6,192 nucleotides of DNA from Bacteroidales bacterium (GCA_030600865.1 JAUVUS010000163.1:1-6192), one strand, 5' to 3'. Counted from the first letter of the stretch, positions 1 to 6,192 are shown. The notes: generated by a model not told the origin, from the letters alone. Numbers and translations are program-made.

Positions 1-72
1 AGCCACGCGTTCTGCACACAATCCAGACGGATAAGCCGCATTTTCCTGGTTATTACCTTGAATAATTTCATT
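1..72 (-). pseudogene. Inverted duplicate fragment of cytidine deaminase (24 codons)
   Basis: Read from 72 down to 1 on the minus strand, this stretch is open and gives 24 residues: NEIIQG, then NNQENAAYPSG, then LCAERVA. The last 18 codons are identical to plus-strand codons 75-128. The first six residues fit the region just before the Cdd active-site helix. They are probably the true upstream part of the gene that is missing from the plus-strand copy. The fragment runs off the window edge at base 1 and has no start or stop. It is unlikely to be a functional second gene. Confidence 0.8.
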
Positions 73-128
73 GTAATAACCAGGAAAATGCGGCTTATCC
101 GTCTGGATTGTGTGCAGAACGCGTGGCT
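1..128. repeat. Perfect 56-bp inverted repeat with 16-base centre (probable fold-back chimera)
   Basis: Bases 1-56 are the exact reverse complement of 73-128, with 57-72 between them. The left arm begins at the first base of the window, as expected if this is a contig or read-chimera edge. The arms are protein-coding cdd sequence, not a transposon end or terminator. The centre, read on the minus strand, continues the Cdd reading frame upstream of the arm (Asn-Glu-Ile-Ile-Gln-Gly, then Asn-Asn-Gln-Glu-Asn). Bases 1-72 are therefore a native cdd segment placed in reverse orientation, joined at 72/73 to a second copy of part of itself. Fold-back during amplification, library preparation or assembly is the simplest reading. 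A real inverted duplication or a hairpin replicon end is less likely. Confidence 0.97.
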
Positions 129-377
129 ATTTTCTATGCAAACTCGAAATACCCTAATGTTCCAATTAAGGCCATTGCCGTTACAGCCAATACAGATAAA
201 GGATTTATTAAAGACCCTATACCTCCTTGCGGTTCGTGTTTACAAGTTATGTTAGAAAGTGAAGTTAGATATGAGAATTCTATTCAGGTTATTCTCTATG
301 GAGAAAATAAAATAACAATTACTGATAGTATAAAACAATTTCTACCTGTCAATTTCAATAAGGATATGTTAAAATAA
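73..377 (+). CDS. cdd: Cytidine deaminase, 5'-truncated
   Basis: Zinc-dependent cytidine/deoxycytidine deaminase, a cytoplasmic pyrimidine-salvage enzyme that hydrolyses cytidine to uridine and ammonia. From base 75 the frame reads NNQENAAYPSGLCAERVA, the classic active-site segment. It supplies a zinc-ligand Cys (codon 111) and the catalytic Glu (codon 117) in the Cys-Ala-Glu motif. The PCGSC motif follows, with two further zinc-ligand Cys (codons 228 and 237). The C-terminal end (LPVNFNKDML) is typical, and TAA is at 375-377. About 100 residues remain of a family that usually has 130-160, so the N-terminal third is missing. The frame meets a stop at 63-65 because 1-72 is inverted at the fold-back junction. 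An automatic caller may start at TTG 108, which cuts into the active-site motif and is not a plausible start. The gene converges on the cyclase gene, five bases away. Confidence 0.93.
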
Positions 378-382
378 GAATT

Positions 383-1984
383 TTAGTATGTAGCTAATAT
401 CTTACGAAATTTTGCATTAGGAACTATTCCTTCTTTATCACTAGAATATTCTGGTTTTAATCTGTCTACAAAGTACATATCCAACTCAACATTGTTCTTT
501 ACCTCTATTTTGCCTCTGTATGTACAGTCAAAATAATCTTTTATGTATTCATAAGTATCACCCGAAACATTAACCTTACCCACTTCACCAAATTGTTCCA
601 TTCTGCTGGCTTTATTTACAGCATCACCCCAAATATCATAGGCAAATTTCTTTTTCCCAATTACTCCTGCAATTACTTTACCGGTATGAATCCCTAAACG
701 TAACTCCCAAGCTTTTTCATTATTTTTTTTCTTTTCTTGTGCATAATCCTTCATAAACTTCTGAATTTCCAAACCCGCCAAAGTAACGTCAATATGATTA
801 CTTCTATTTCTTAATGGTAAACCACCTGCACACATGAAAGCATCTCCAATAGTCTTTATTTTTTCAATATAATGCCTCTCAATAATTTCATCAAATTTTT
901 GGATATAAACATTGAGTTCTTCAACAAGTTCATGGCTATCCATTACTCCTGCTAATTTGGAGAAATCTTTAAAATCGGTGAAAAGAATTGTGACTAATTT
1001 ATATTTTTTTGATTTAGCAAATCCCTTTTTCTTTAATTGTTCTGCAATTTCGAAAGGCAGAATATTTAATAAAAGTTCATCTGATTTTTTCTTCTGAGTT
1101 TCTATAAATTCTTTTTGCTTTTCAATTTCTTCGTGTTGTTTTTCTAAAAGCAAATTAGAACTCTCTAAATTTTCAGTTAAAGTAATTAAATGTTCGTTTT
1201 TAGCTTCCAGTCGTTCCTCTGCCTCTTTTAAAGCTGTAACATTAGATTCAATCACAATATATTTAATAATTACATCCTGTTCATTATAAACTGGAGTTAA
1301 TGTAGTTTGAATCCAAATTAGCTGACCATCTTTTGTTTCCAATTTTTTCTCATAAACAGAACTTTCAACACCTTCCTTACAACGTCTTATTGCTTCAGAT
1401 AATTCTAGATTTTTTTCAGGATTAAATATTGAAGATTCGAATTTCTCTTTAAATTCATCAAGTGAATATCCATACATTCGTTCAAAACCCTCATTAGCCC
1501 ATTCGATTTTATTATCATTGCTCAATATCACTACTCCTGTAGCTGTTTTTCTAGCAACAATGGAAAGCTCGCGCAGCCACTCATGCTCAATGTATATTTC
1601 ATGTTGAAATTCTCTACGACTTTCAGCTGCTTCTATTCGCATTAACAATTCATCTTTACTATACGGTTTTCGAATAAAATCTACAATACCATATTCAAAA
1701 ACTCTATCGAAGTTTGTTCTTGGCGAATAATCAGTTATTAACAATACAGGAATACCATGCGTAGATTTGTCTTGTTTTAAAGACATTATACTCTCTATAC
1801 CATTTATGGTCAGTGATTCTGCACCAATTAAAATTATATTGGGTTGGTTTTTTAGAGCAGATCTATAAATCTCGTTTCGTGCCGTCTGAATTATTTCAAA
1901 TCTATCTGTATCTTCTTTAAGCATATCCTGCAAATAGGCAAAACAACTGCCTTTATCATCTGCAATTAATATCTTATACATCAT
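383..1984 (-). CDS. REC-PAS-coiled coil-class III adenylate cyclase with degenerate receiver
   Basis: Soluble 533-residue protein with no signal peptide or membrane segment, predicted to convert ATP to cAMP. Residues 1-120 are a receiver fold with acidic pair D9/D10, T84 and K106 (RKPYS). The phosphoacceptor position, after PNIILI, is G54 instead of Asp, so phosphotransfer through the usual site is not expected. Residues 138-252 are a PAS domain (WANEGFERMYGYS). Residues 253-303 are a charged coiled coil, then LLLNILPFEIAEQLKKKG, the segment that commonly precedes these cyclases. The catalytic domain covers 328-510. Its metal Asp residues are D337 and D381. The substrate-specifying pair is K377 and D450, which favours ATP over GTP. 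N457 and R461 supply the transition-state residues. The active site looks complete. ATG at 1984 is followed at once by a second ATG at 1981; either could be used. It is transcribed divergently from the phosphatase/kinase cluster. Guanylate cyclase activity is less likely, given the Lys/Asp pair. Confidence 0.92.
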   Translation of the reverse strand: MMYKILIADDKGSCFAYLQDMLKEDTDRFEIIQTARNEIYRSALKNQPNIILIGAESLTINGIESIMSLKQDKSTHGIPVLLITDYSPRTNFDRVFEYGIVDFIRKPYSKDELLMRIEAAESRREFQHEIYIEHEWLRELSIVARKTATGVVILSNDNKIEWANEGFERMYGYSLDEFKEKFESSIFNPEKNLELSEAIRRCKEGVESSVYEKKLETKDGQLIWIQTTLTPVYNEQDVIIKYIVIESNVTALKEAEERLEAKNEHLITLTENLESSNLLLEKQHEEIEKQKEFIETQKKKSDELLLNILPFEIAEQLKKKGFAKSKKYKLVTILFTDFKDFSKLAGVMDSHELVEELNVYIQKFDEIIERHYIEKIKTIGDAFMCAGGLPLRNRSNHIDVTLAGLEIQKFMKDYAQEKKKNNEKAWELRLGIHTGKVIAGVIGKKKFAYDIWGDAVNKASRMEQFGEVGKVNVSGDTYEYIKDYFDCTYRGKIEVKNNVELDMYFVDRLKPEYSSDKEGIVPNAKFRKILATY

Positions 1985-2227
1985 AGGATCTGAAATAGAA
2001 GTTTAAACCATCTAGTTTGTCAGTTTAAAAGTATAACTTTTAAACCAAAAAATGATTCATTTAACTTTTTTTTTAACTATCACTTATGTGTCATTCGCAC
2101 TAGTTTTTAATCATTTCATCAAAAACGGCTTAAAACTAAAAACTCAAAAGTTAAAATAACGTATTAATTTATTGTAAAATTAATTTATAACTATTATTTT
2201 TAATACTCTAAAAATCGGGCATTTAAT
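1985..2227. promoter_or_regulatory. Divergent intergenic region, presumed to hold both promoters
   Basis: These 243 very AT-rich bases separate the 5' ends of the cyclase gene (minus) and the REC-phosphatase gene (plus), so promoters for both should lie here. I found no convincing Bacteroidota-type promoter (TTTG about 20 bases before TAnnTTTG) on either strand, only partial matches. One is TAGTTTTT at 2101. There is no Shine-Dalgarno sequence before either start; AT-rich leaders are usual in this phylum. The most organised element is the dyad at 2023-2045. A 9-base direct repeat (ATTAATTTA at 2163-2171 and 2179-2187) may be chance in such AT-rich DNA. Confidence 0.45.
2023..2045. repeat. 23-bp dyad (10-bp arms, 3-base centre), candidate operator
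   Basis: GTTTAAAAGT (2023-2032) is matched exactly by its reverse complement ACTTTTAAAC (2036-2045), with ATA between. It lies 39 bases upstream of the cyclase ATG. The right end, TTTAAACCA (2039-2047), recurs as a direct copy at 2002-2010, where it overlaps the 8-base palindrome GTTTAAAC (2001-2008). The arrangement suits a dimeric DNA-binding protein at the cyclase promoter. The motif is almost all A and T, so chance is a real alternative. It has no following T-run and no gene ending beside it, so it is not a terminator. Confidence 0.4.
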
Positions 2228-3466
2228 ATGAATCAAAAATTACTCTTGATTGATAACAATACAGCTGATATTGAAAAAATCAACTCCATATTAAGTACCG
2301 AATTCCCAAATATCAACATTTATTCAACCAACAATCAAAATGATATTTTAAAGGAAACTGAAATTTTATCTCCTGATATAATTATTTTTGATATAGACTA
2401 TCCGGAAGATAATATAGATCAAAATTTAAAACTTTTATTAGATATTTTAAGAATAAAACAACTTCCGATTATTGTTTTATCATCAAGCACCGATTATAAT
2501 AAAATATTTAAAGCTGGTGCAATTAATTTGATTCAAAAACCTTATTCCGAAATTACATTAATTTCAAATTTAAAAACAGCTACAAATCTTATTGGCATTC
2601 TAGAATCAGTAAGGATAAAGGAAGCTGAAATTGAAGAAAAGAATCAGAAAATTCATTTACAGATTGAGAATGAGCTTAAACAGCATGAAATTATTAGTAG
2701 TAAGAATAAGGAGATTATGGCAGACATTCGTTATGCCAGCAGAATTCAACAAGCTATTTTACCCAGTATCGAGTTTATTAATCAAAATATGGATGAATAT
2801 TTCATTCTACACCAACCAAAAAGTCATGTTGGTGGCGATTTTTACTGGGTATCATGTCATGAAAATAAAAAAGTAATTGCTGTTGGTGATTGTACCGGAC
2901 ACGGTTTGTCTGGTGCTCTAATGCACATGTTAGGTTCAGTATATTTGAATGAAATTATTTCGAGTGGCAATTTTGAAACAGCAAGCGATATTTTGGAACA
3001 GCTTCGAGATCATATTATGAAGTCCTTAAATCAAACAGGAGAAGTAGGTGAAACTCAAGATGGACTTGATATTGCACTTTGCATTATTGACTGTGAAAAT
3101 AAAAAGCTACAATTTGCAGGCGCTAATAATCCCTTTTATGTTATAAGAAACAAAGAACTTACAGAAATTAAAGGTGACAGAATGCCTGTTGGTATTCATA
3201 TAAATTTTGACAAACCTTTTACAAATCATATAGTTGATTTGGAAAGCAATGATCAGATTTATTTATTTTCGGATGGATATGCTGATCAGTTTGGAGGGCC
3301 ACGAGGGAAAAAATTTCGTTACAAGCAATTTAAAGAATTACTGGTAAATAATAGCCATGAACCTATGAATATTCAAAAAGAGATATTAAATAATATACAT
3401 GATAAATGGCGTGGATCATTAGAGCAAATTGATGATATTCTTGTTTTTGGAATAAAAATAAAATAA
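2228..3466 (+). CDS. Response regulator with SpoIIE-type PP2C serine/threonine phosphatase output
   Basis: Cytoplasmic 412-residue phosphatase. Residues 1-120 are a receiver domain with phosphoacceptor D55 (IIIFDIDYP), S85 in the Thr/Ser position and K104 (QKPYS). The acidic pair is D9-N10, so one acid is replaced. Residues 126-165 are a coiled-coil linker leading into IRYASRIQQAILPS, the usual lead-in to SpoIIE domains in this phylum. The PP2C domain (about 170-412) has metal-binding Asp in GGDFYW (D204), VGDCTGHG (D221), FSDGYADQ (D349) and the DDI near the end (D402). It looks catalytically complete. RsbU-like proteins of this design dephosphorylate a Ser/Thr-phosphorylated partner in partner-switching systems. 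The natural candidate here is the SiaC-like protein encoded downstream. It is the first gene of a four-gene same-strand cluster, with 26 bases to the next gene. A histidine kinase for D55 is not in the window. Confidence 0.92.
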   Translation: MNQKLLLIDNNTADIEKINSILSTEFPNINIYSTNNQNDILKETEILSPDIIIFDIDYPEDNIDQNLKLLLDILRIKQLPIIVLSSSTDYNKIFKAGAINLIQKPYSEITLISNLKTATNLIGILESVRIKEAEIEEKNQKIHLQIENELKQHEIISSKNKEIMADIRYASRIQQAILPSIEFINQNMDEYFILHQPKSHVGGDFYWVSCHENKKVIAVGDCTGHGLSGALMHMLGSVYLNEIISSGNFETASDILEQLRDHIMKSLNQTGEVGETQDGLDIALCIIDCENKKLQFAGANNPFYVIRNKELTEIKGDRMPVGIHINFDKPFTNHIVDLESNDQIYLFSDGYADQFGGPRGKKFRYKQFKELLVNNSHEPMNIQKEILNNIHDKWRGSLEQIDDILVFGIKIK

Positions 3467-3492
3467 CTTTAACCTTTGTAATTTTTTTTATT

Positions 3493-5238
3493 GTGAGAAA
3501 AATATATAAAATATTATCACTTATTTTTATAACAAACTTCCTTTTTTGTTTTTTCATATTAGCCCAGGATGTTCCTTCAAATATTAAGGATGAACTAACA
3601 GGATATGAAACCAAAATAGAGCAATATAGAAGTGAGAACAATACTCAACTTGAATTAGAATTTCTAAACAAAGCTGCATTTTTATGTTGGAACAATCAAT
3701 TATATAACGAAGCTGTTGATCATTTTAATAGAGTAATTGAGTTAAATAAACAATCAGGCAACCTGAATGGAATTATGTTAAGTTCTAACTATGTTGGAAT
3801 GATTTACGATGAAATTCAGGATTATAATTCGGCAATAACTTATTTTAAAAAAGGATTAGAAATTAGCAGGAATTTAAATAATAATAAAAATATTACTTCC
3901 TCTTTAATTAATATCTCGCAAACATATCAGCAATTAACAAACTACGACGAATCAAATAAATGTGCGCTTGAAGGTGTTGAGTTAGCCAAGGAAATGAATA
4001 ATTTAAAACTAATCAGGAGTTTTTACGGTATTTTGGCAAATAATTACCAAAGCCTGGGAGATTCAAAAAAAAGTATAGAATATTTTGATTTGTTTGCCTC
4101 GATCGATAAATATCTTAAAAAAGAAGAAATAAAAGATATTAAACAACAATCCAAATCGGAAGTCAAAAAAGCGCAACAAGAGAAAGAAGAAACAAAACAA
4201 GAACTGGTAGAACAAACTGACAAATTATTGGAAACAGAAAGTTCTCTTGCAAAGGTTGAAGAAGTATCGCATGAACAAAAAATGCAACTCGATCTTCAGG
4301 AATCAAAAATCAGAGAACAGGCCGCTCAATTAAAATTTGAAAGATTAGTTCGCAACTTCCTTATTTGGGGCTTTATAGCTATTTTTATATTTTTTGGAGT
4401 ATTAGTTATTTTATACAGAAAAATCAGAACTCAAAAAAACCAGATAGAAGAACAAAGGGATGCTTTAGATTTACAAAATCAGAAAATTAATGCAAGCATA
4501 CAATATGCTCAAAATATTCAAAGAGCAATACTTCCCGTTCGTAACCAAATAAAGAATCTTTTTGAAAGTTTTATAATTTATCGTCCTAAGGATATTGTGT
4601 CAGGAGATTTTTATTGGTTTACTAAAGTGAAAGACATTGTTTTCCTTGCAGCCGTTGACTGTACAGGCCATGGTGTACCGGGAGCATTTATGTCGATGAT
4701 AGGAAGTAGCCATTTGAATGAAATTGTTTTAGAAAAACAGGTGACAGAACCAGCAAAAATATTATCTTTATTAAACGAAAAAATAATTGAATCGTTAAGA
4801 CAAGATGAAACAGAGAATAATGATGGTATGGATGTTTGTTTTATTTCAATTGATTTAAAATCAAACAAAATTACTTTTTCTGGTGCCAAAAGACCATTAT
4901 TTATTTTTAAAAACAAAACATCAGAATTCGACGAAATTAAGGGCGACAGAATATCTATTGGTGGAGCAAAAAAGAAAAAAGATGATGAAAAGTTTAATAA
5001 TCATATTATTAATGCCGAAAAAGGAGATATTTTATTTCTATCTTCGGATGGTTTAACAGATCAAAACAATTTAGAACGTAAAAGATTTGGAAGTAACAGG
5101 CTTAAAGAAGTTATTTTAAATAATATTTCAGAGTCAATGGATAAACAGAAAGAGATAATAGAAAAAGAATTAAATGATTTTCAACAGGATGAAGAACAAC
5201 GTGACGACATTACTTTAATTGGCATAAAAATTAATTAA
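3493..5238 (+). CDS. Membrane-anchored TPR-SpoIIE PP2C phosphatase (SiaA-like role)
   Basis: 581-residue sensor phosphatase. Residues 1-24 form a signal peptide (basic start, hydrophobic core, likely cleavage in ILA-QD). Residues 50-208 hold about four tetratricopeptide repeats (for example YNEAVDHFNRVIELN and YNSAITYFKKGLEIS). Residues 209-285 are a Lys/Glu/Gln-rich coiled coil. Residues 289-308 are a transmembrane helix followed by basic YRKIRTQK, so the C-terminal part should be cytoplasmic and the TPR part periplasmic. A second coiled coil leads into IQYAQNIQRAILPV and the PP2C domain. Its metal Asp are D372 (SGDFYW), D389 (VDCTGHG), D519 (SSDGLTDQ) and D571 (RDDITL). GTG at 3493 is the chosen start: it directly precedes the signal peptide, and there is no in-frame ATG until residue 95, inside the TPRs. 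By topology and by position before siaB/siaC-like genes, it best fits the SiaA role, although Pseudomonas SiaA has a different sensory part. Confidence 0.92.
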   Translation: MRKIYKILSLIFITNFLFCFFILAQDVPSNIKDELTGYETKIEQYRSENNTQLELEFLNKAAFLCWNNQLYNEAVDHFNRVIELNKQSGNLNGIMLSSNYVGMIYDEIQDYNSAITYFKKGLEISRNLNNNKNITSSLINISQTYQQLTNYDESNKCALEGVELAKEMNNLKLIRSFYGILANNYQSLGDSKKSIEYFDLFASIDKYLKKEEIKDIKQQSKSEVKKAQQEKEETKQELVEQTDKLLETESSLAKVEEVSHEQKMQLDLQESKIREQAAQLKFERLVRNFLIWGFIAIFIFFGVLVILYRKIRTQKNQIEEQRDALDLQNQKINASIQYAQNIQRAILPVRNQIKNLFESFIIYRPKDIVSGDFYWFTKVKDIVFLAAVDCTGHGVPGAFMSMIGSSHLNEIVLEKQVTEPAKILSLLNEKIIESLRQDETENNDGMDVCFISIDLKSNKITFSGAKRPLFIFKNKTSEFDEIKGDRISIGGAKKKKDDEKFNNHIINAEKGDILFLSSDGLTDQNNLERKRFGSNRLKEVILNNISESMDKQKEIIEKELNDFQQDEEQRDDITLIGIKIN

Positions 5239-5242
5239 CCTA

Positions 5243-5773
5243 ATGATGGATACGAATACAATTTCAACTATGACGAATAAAACAATATTATCTTATAACG
5301 GACCTTTTTATATAGAGCTAATATCTGTTTTTGGTACTAATATCCGCAACTTTAATGATACTTATAGTAATGCACGGAAAAAACTTTTTAAAATTTTTAT
5401 TGAACTTTCACAAAATGTATCGAATTATTCTGAAGATTTTCACATGGTTAATAATGTGCAAAGAATTGGTGTAGGAGAACTTTTTCTTAAAGAATTTGAT
5501 ACTGCTTATAGTTTTACAACTAAAAATCAGGTAAAAAAGACAGATGCTGAAATACTTACTGAGCGTTGCGAATTAGTAAATGCTTCTGATCAAATGAAAT
5601 TAAGAGAATTAAAAAGAGAACAAAGATTAAATTCGCCCGGAGAAAAATTTGGAGCCAGAATTGGTTTAATTCAAGCAGTAATGCTCTCCAAAAATAAATT
5701 AGAATTTAAAGTAGACAAAATTAATGAAGATTTTTCTTATTTTTCACTAACAGTTAAAATCGATAAATTTTAA
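5243..5773 (+). CDS. SiaB-family (DUF6272) serine/threonine protein kinase
   Basis: 176-residue soluble protein resembling the SiaB family, kinases with a GHKL (histidine-kinase-like) ATPase fold that phosphorylate SiaC on Thr. Visible support: an N-box-like segment IELSQNVSNYS with E54 and N58 in the usual E-x-x-x-N spacing; a glycine-containing GARIGLI (137-143) in the place of the late glycine box; and a C-terminal strand pair FSYFSLTVKI (164-173) seen in this family. I cannot see a classical D-x-G-x-G adenine-binding motif; GVG at 76-78 lacks the preceding Asp. It starts four bases after the upstream phosphatase gene, so translational coupling is likely. ATG at 5243 is followed by a second ATG at 5246 and a third at 5270 (M10). 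Starting at M10 would put the conserved LSYNGPF segment near the N-terminus. The adjacent SiaC-like gene strongly supports the call. Confidence 0.85.
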   Translation: MMDTNTISTMTNKTILSYNGPFYIELISVFGTNIRNFNDTYSNARKKLFKIFIELSQNVSNYSEDFHMVNNVQRIGVGELFLKEFDTAYSFTTKNQVKKTDAEILTERCELVNASDQMKLRELKREQRLNSPGEKFGARIGLIQAVMLSKNKLEFKVDKINEDFSYFSLTVKIDKF

Positions 5774-5785
5774 ACATATCATATT

Positions 5786-6172
5786 ATGGAAAATATTACT
5801 TTAACAAGCTCTCCAACTACCCCTTATTTCCCTGAGGTAAATTTTAATGTCGATAAGGGCATTTGCGAAATAAGTGGCGAATCATATATGGAAGAGACTT
5901 ACAAGTTTTATCTACCACTCATTAACTGGATAAAAGATTATGCAAAACATATTAAAAGACCATTAGATCTAAACATTAAACTTATATATTTAAATACAAG
6001 CTCTACAAAATGTGTTTTAGATATATTGGAAATTTTAAAAGATTTTGAAGATGAAGGAGGAAAAGTTAAAGTAAATTGGTATTACGATAAAGCAGATCCT
6101 GATATGGTAGAAGAAGTTGAAGATTCTGAAGCAGAATCAGGAATGAAGATTGAACTGATAGAATTTGAGTAA
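5786..6172 (+). CDS. SiaC-family regulatory phosphoprotein (DUF1987)
   Basis: 128-residue acidic cytoplasmic protein of the SiaC/DUF1987 family, phospho-switch proteins with a fold like anti-sigma-factor antagonists. Family hallmarks: TPYFPEVNFNVDKGICEISG near the N-terminus; the helix FYLPLINWIKDY (41-52); the switch motif LIYLNTSSTK (66-75); and KVKVNWYYDKADPDM. By analogy with the phosphorylated Thr of Pseudomonas SiaC, T71 in NTSS is the likely phosphorylation site; S72, S73 and T74 are alternatives. The C-terminal tail (about 105-128) is strongly acidic. The gene follows the SiaB-like kinase after 12 bases and is the predicted substrate of that kinase and of one or both phosphatases upstream. 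In Pseudomonas, unphosphorylated SiaC binds and activates the diguanylate cyclase SiaD; the partner here is unknown. No terminator is visible in the 20 bases after the stop, so the cluster may continue. Confidence 0.9.
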   Translation: MENITLTSSPTTPYFPEVNFNVDKGICEISGESYMEETYKFYLPLINWIKDYAKHIKRPLDLNIKLIYLNTSSTKCVLDILEILKDFEDEGGKVKVNWYYDKADPDMVEEVEDSEAESGMKIELIEFE

Positions 6173-6192
6173 TAATTTTCATTTAAATTATA

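Larger units (their letters stand above)
2228..6172 (+). other. Predicted four-gene partner-switching operon (two PP2C phosphatases, SiaB-like, SiaC-like)
   Basis: Four same-strand genes with gaps of 26, 4 and 12 bases, with no hairpin-plus-T-run between them. Together they give every part of a reversible Ser/Thr phospho-switch: kinase, substrate, and two phosphatases with separate sensory inputs. Co-transcription is inferred from spacing and functional fit. The 26-base gap after the first gene ends in a T-rich run (3481-3489) without a stem, so a terminator there is not supported. Confidence 0.75.

Noticed and set aside
1..128. Covalently closed hairpin telomere or transposon terminal inverted repeat
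   Set aside because: The arms are in-frame cytidine deaminase coding sequence including active-site residues, with no transposase or telomere-resolution gene in the window. A fold-back artefact explains it more simply.
58..255. 65-codon plus-strand open frame across the fold-back junction
   Set aside because: It overlaps cdd in another frame, crosses the chimeric junction and resembles no known protein.
370..385. TAAAAT/ATTTTA inverted repeat with 4-base loop between the convergent stops of cdd and the cyclase
   Set aside because: The stem is six A/T pairs only and has no G or C. It is too weak to call a terminator, and such repeats are common in this composition.
2163..2210. Candidate promoter for the phosphatase operon (TTG at 2172 with TATTATTTT at 2192)
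   Set aside because: It matches the Bacteroidota consensus only loosely, and similar strings occur throughout this AT-rich region.
3535..3570. Possible lipoprotein signal (Cys19 in the TPR-phosphatase leader)
   Set aside because: The residue before Cys19 is Phe and not Gly, Ala or Ser, so the lipobox is not met. Cleavage after ILA fits an ordinary signal peptide better.
3363..3641. Minus-strand open frame over the end of the first phosphatase gene and the signal peptide of the second
   Set aside because: It lies opposite two well-supported coding regions. Its hydrophobic composition is what antisense AT-rich DNA gives.
4611..4916. Minus-strand open frame inside the second PP2C domain
   Set aside because: It is antisense to conserved catalytic motifs, with no start signals and no recognisable domain.

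Overview
This 6.2 kb window is AT-rich DNA that looks like Bacteroidota. The genes have no clear Shine-Dalgarno sequences, intergenic DNA is very AT-rich, and the TPR/SpoIIE-phosphatase and SiaB/SiaC-like architectures are typical of that phylum. The assignment is an inference from style and families; no marker gene is present.

Layout: (i) Bases 1-128 form a perfect 56-bp inverted repeat around a 16-base centre. It starts exactly at base 1 and lies inside a cytidine deaminase gene (cdd). The minus strand of 1-72 reads the same Cdd residues as the plus strand after 73, plus six residues further upstream. This looks like a fold-back chimera at a contig end, so cdd is 5'-truncated here (73-377). 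(ii) Convergent to cdd, on the minus strand at 383-1984, is a soluble REC-PAS-coiled coil-class III nucleotidyl cyclase, predicted to make cAMP. Its receiver domain has Gly in place of the phosphoacceptor Asp. (iii) A 243-base divergent intergenic region (1985-2227) holds a 23-bp dyad near the cyclase start. (iv) A tight plus-strand cluster at 2228-6172 carries four genes: a REC-SpoIIE (PP2C) phosphatase, a membrane-anchored TPR-SpoIIE phosphatase, a SiaB-like GHKL kinase and a SiaC-like regulatory phosphoprotein (DUF1987).

Working model: the plus-strand cluster is a partner-switching module like SiaA/SiaB/SiaC of Pseudomonas. SiaB would phosphorylate SiaC on a conserved Thr, and PP2C phosphatases would reverse it. 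There are two phosphatases with different inputs: a phosphorylatable cytoplasmic receiver and a predicted periplasmic TPR sensor. The usual Pseudomonas output, the diguanylate cyclase SiaD, is not in the window. A class III adenylate cyclase sits divergently next door instead. Whether that cyclase is the output is a hypothesis; the true effector could lie downstream of base 6192.
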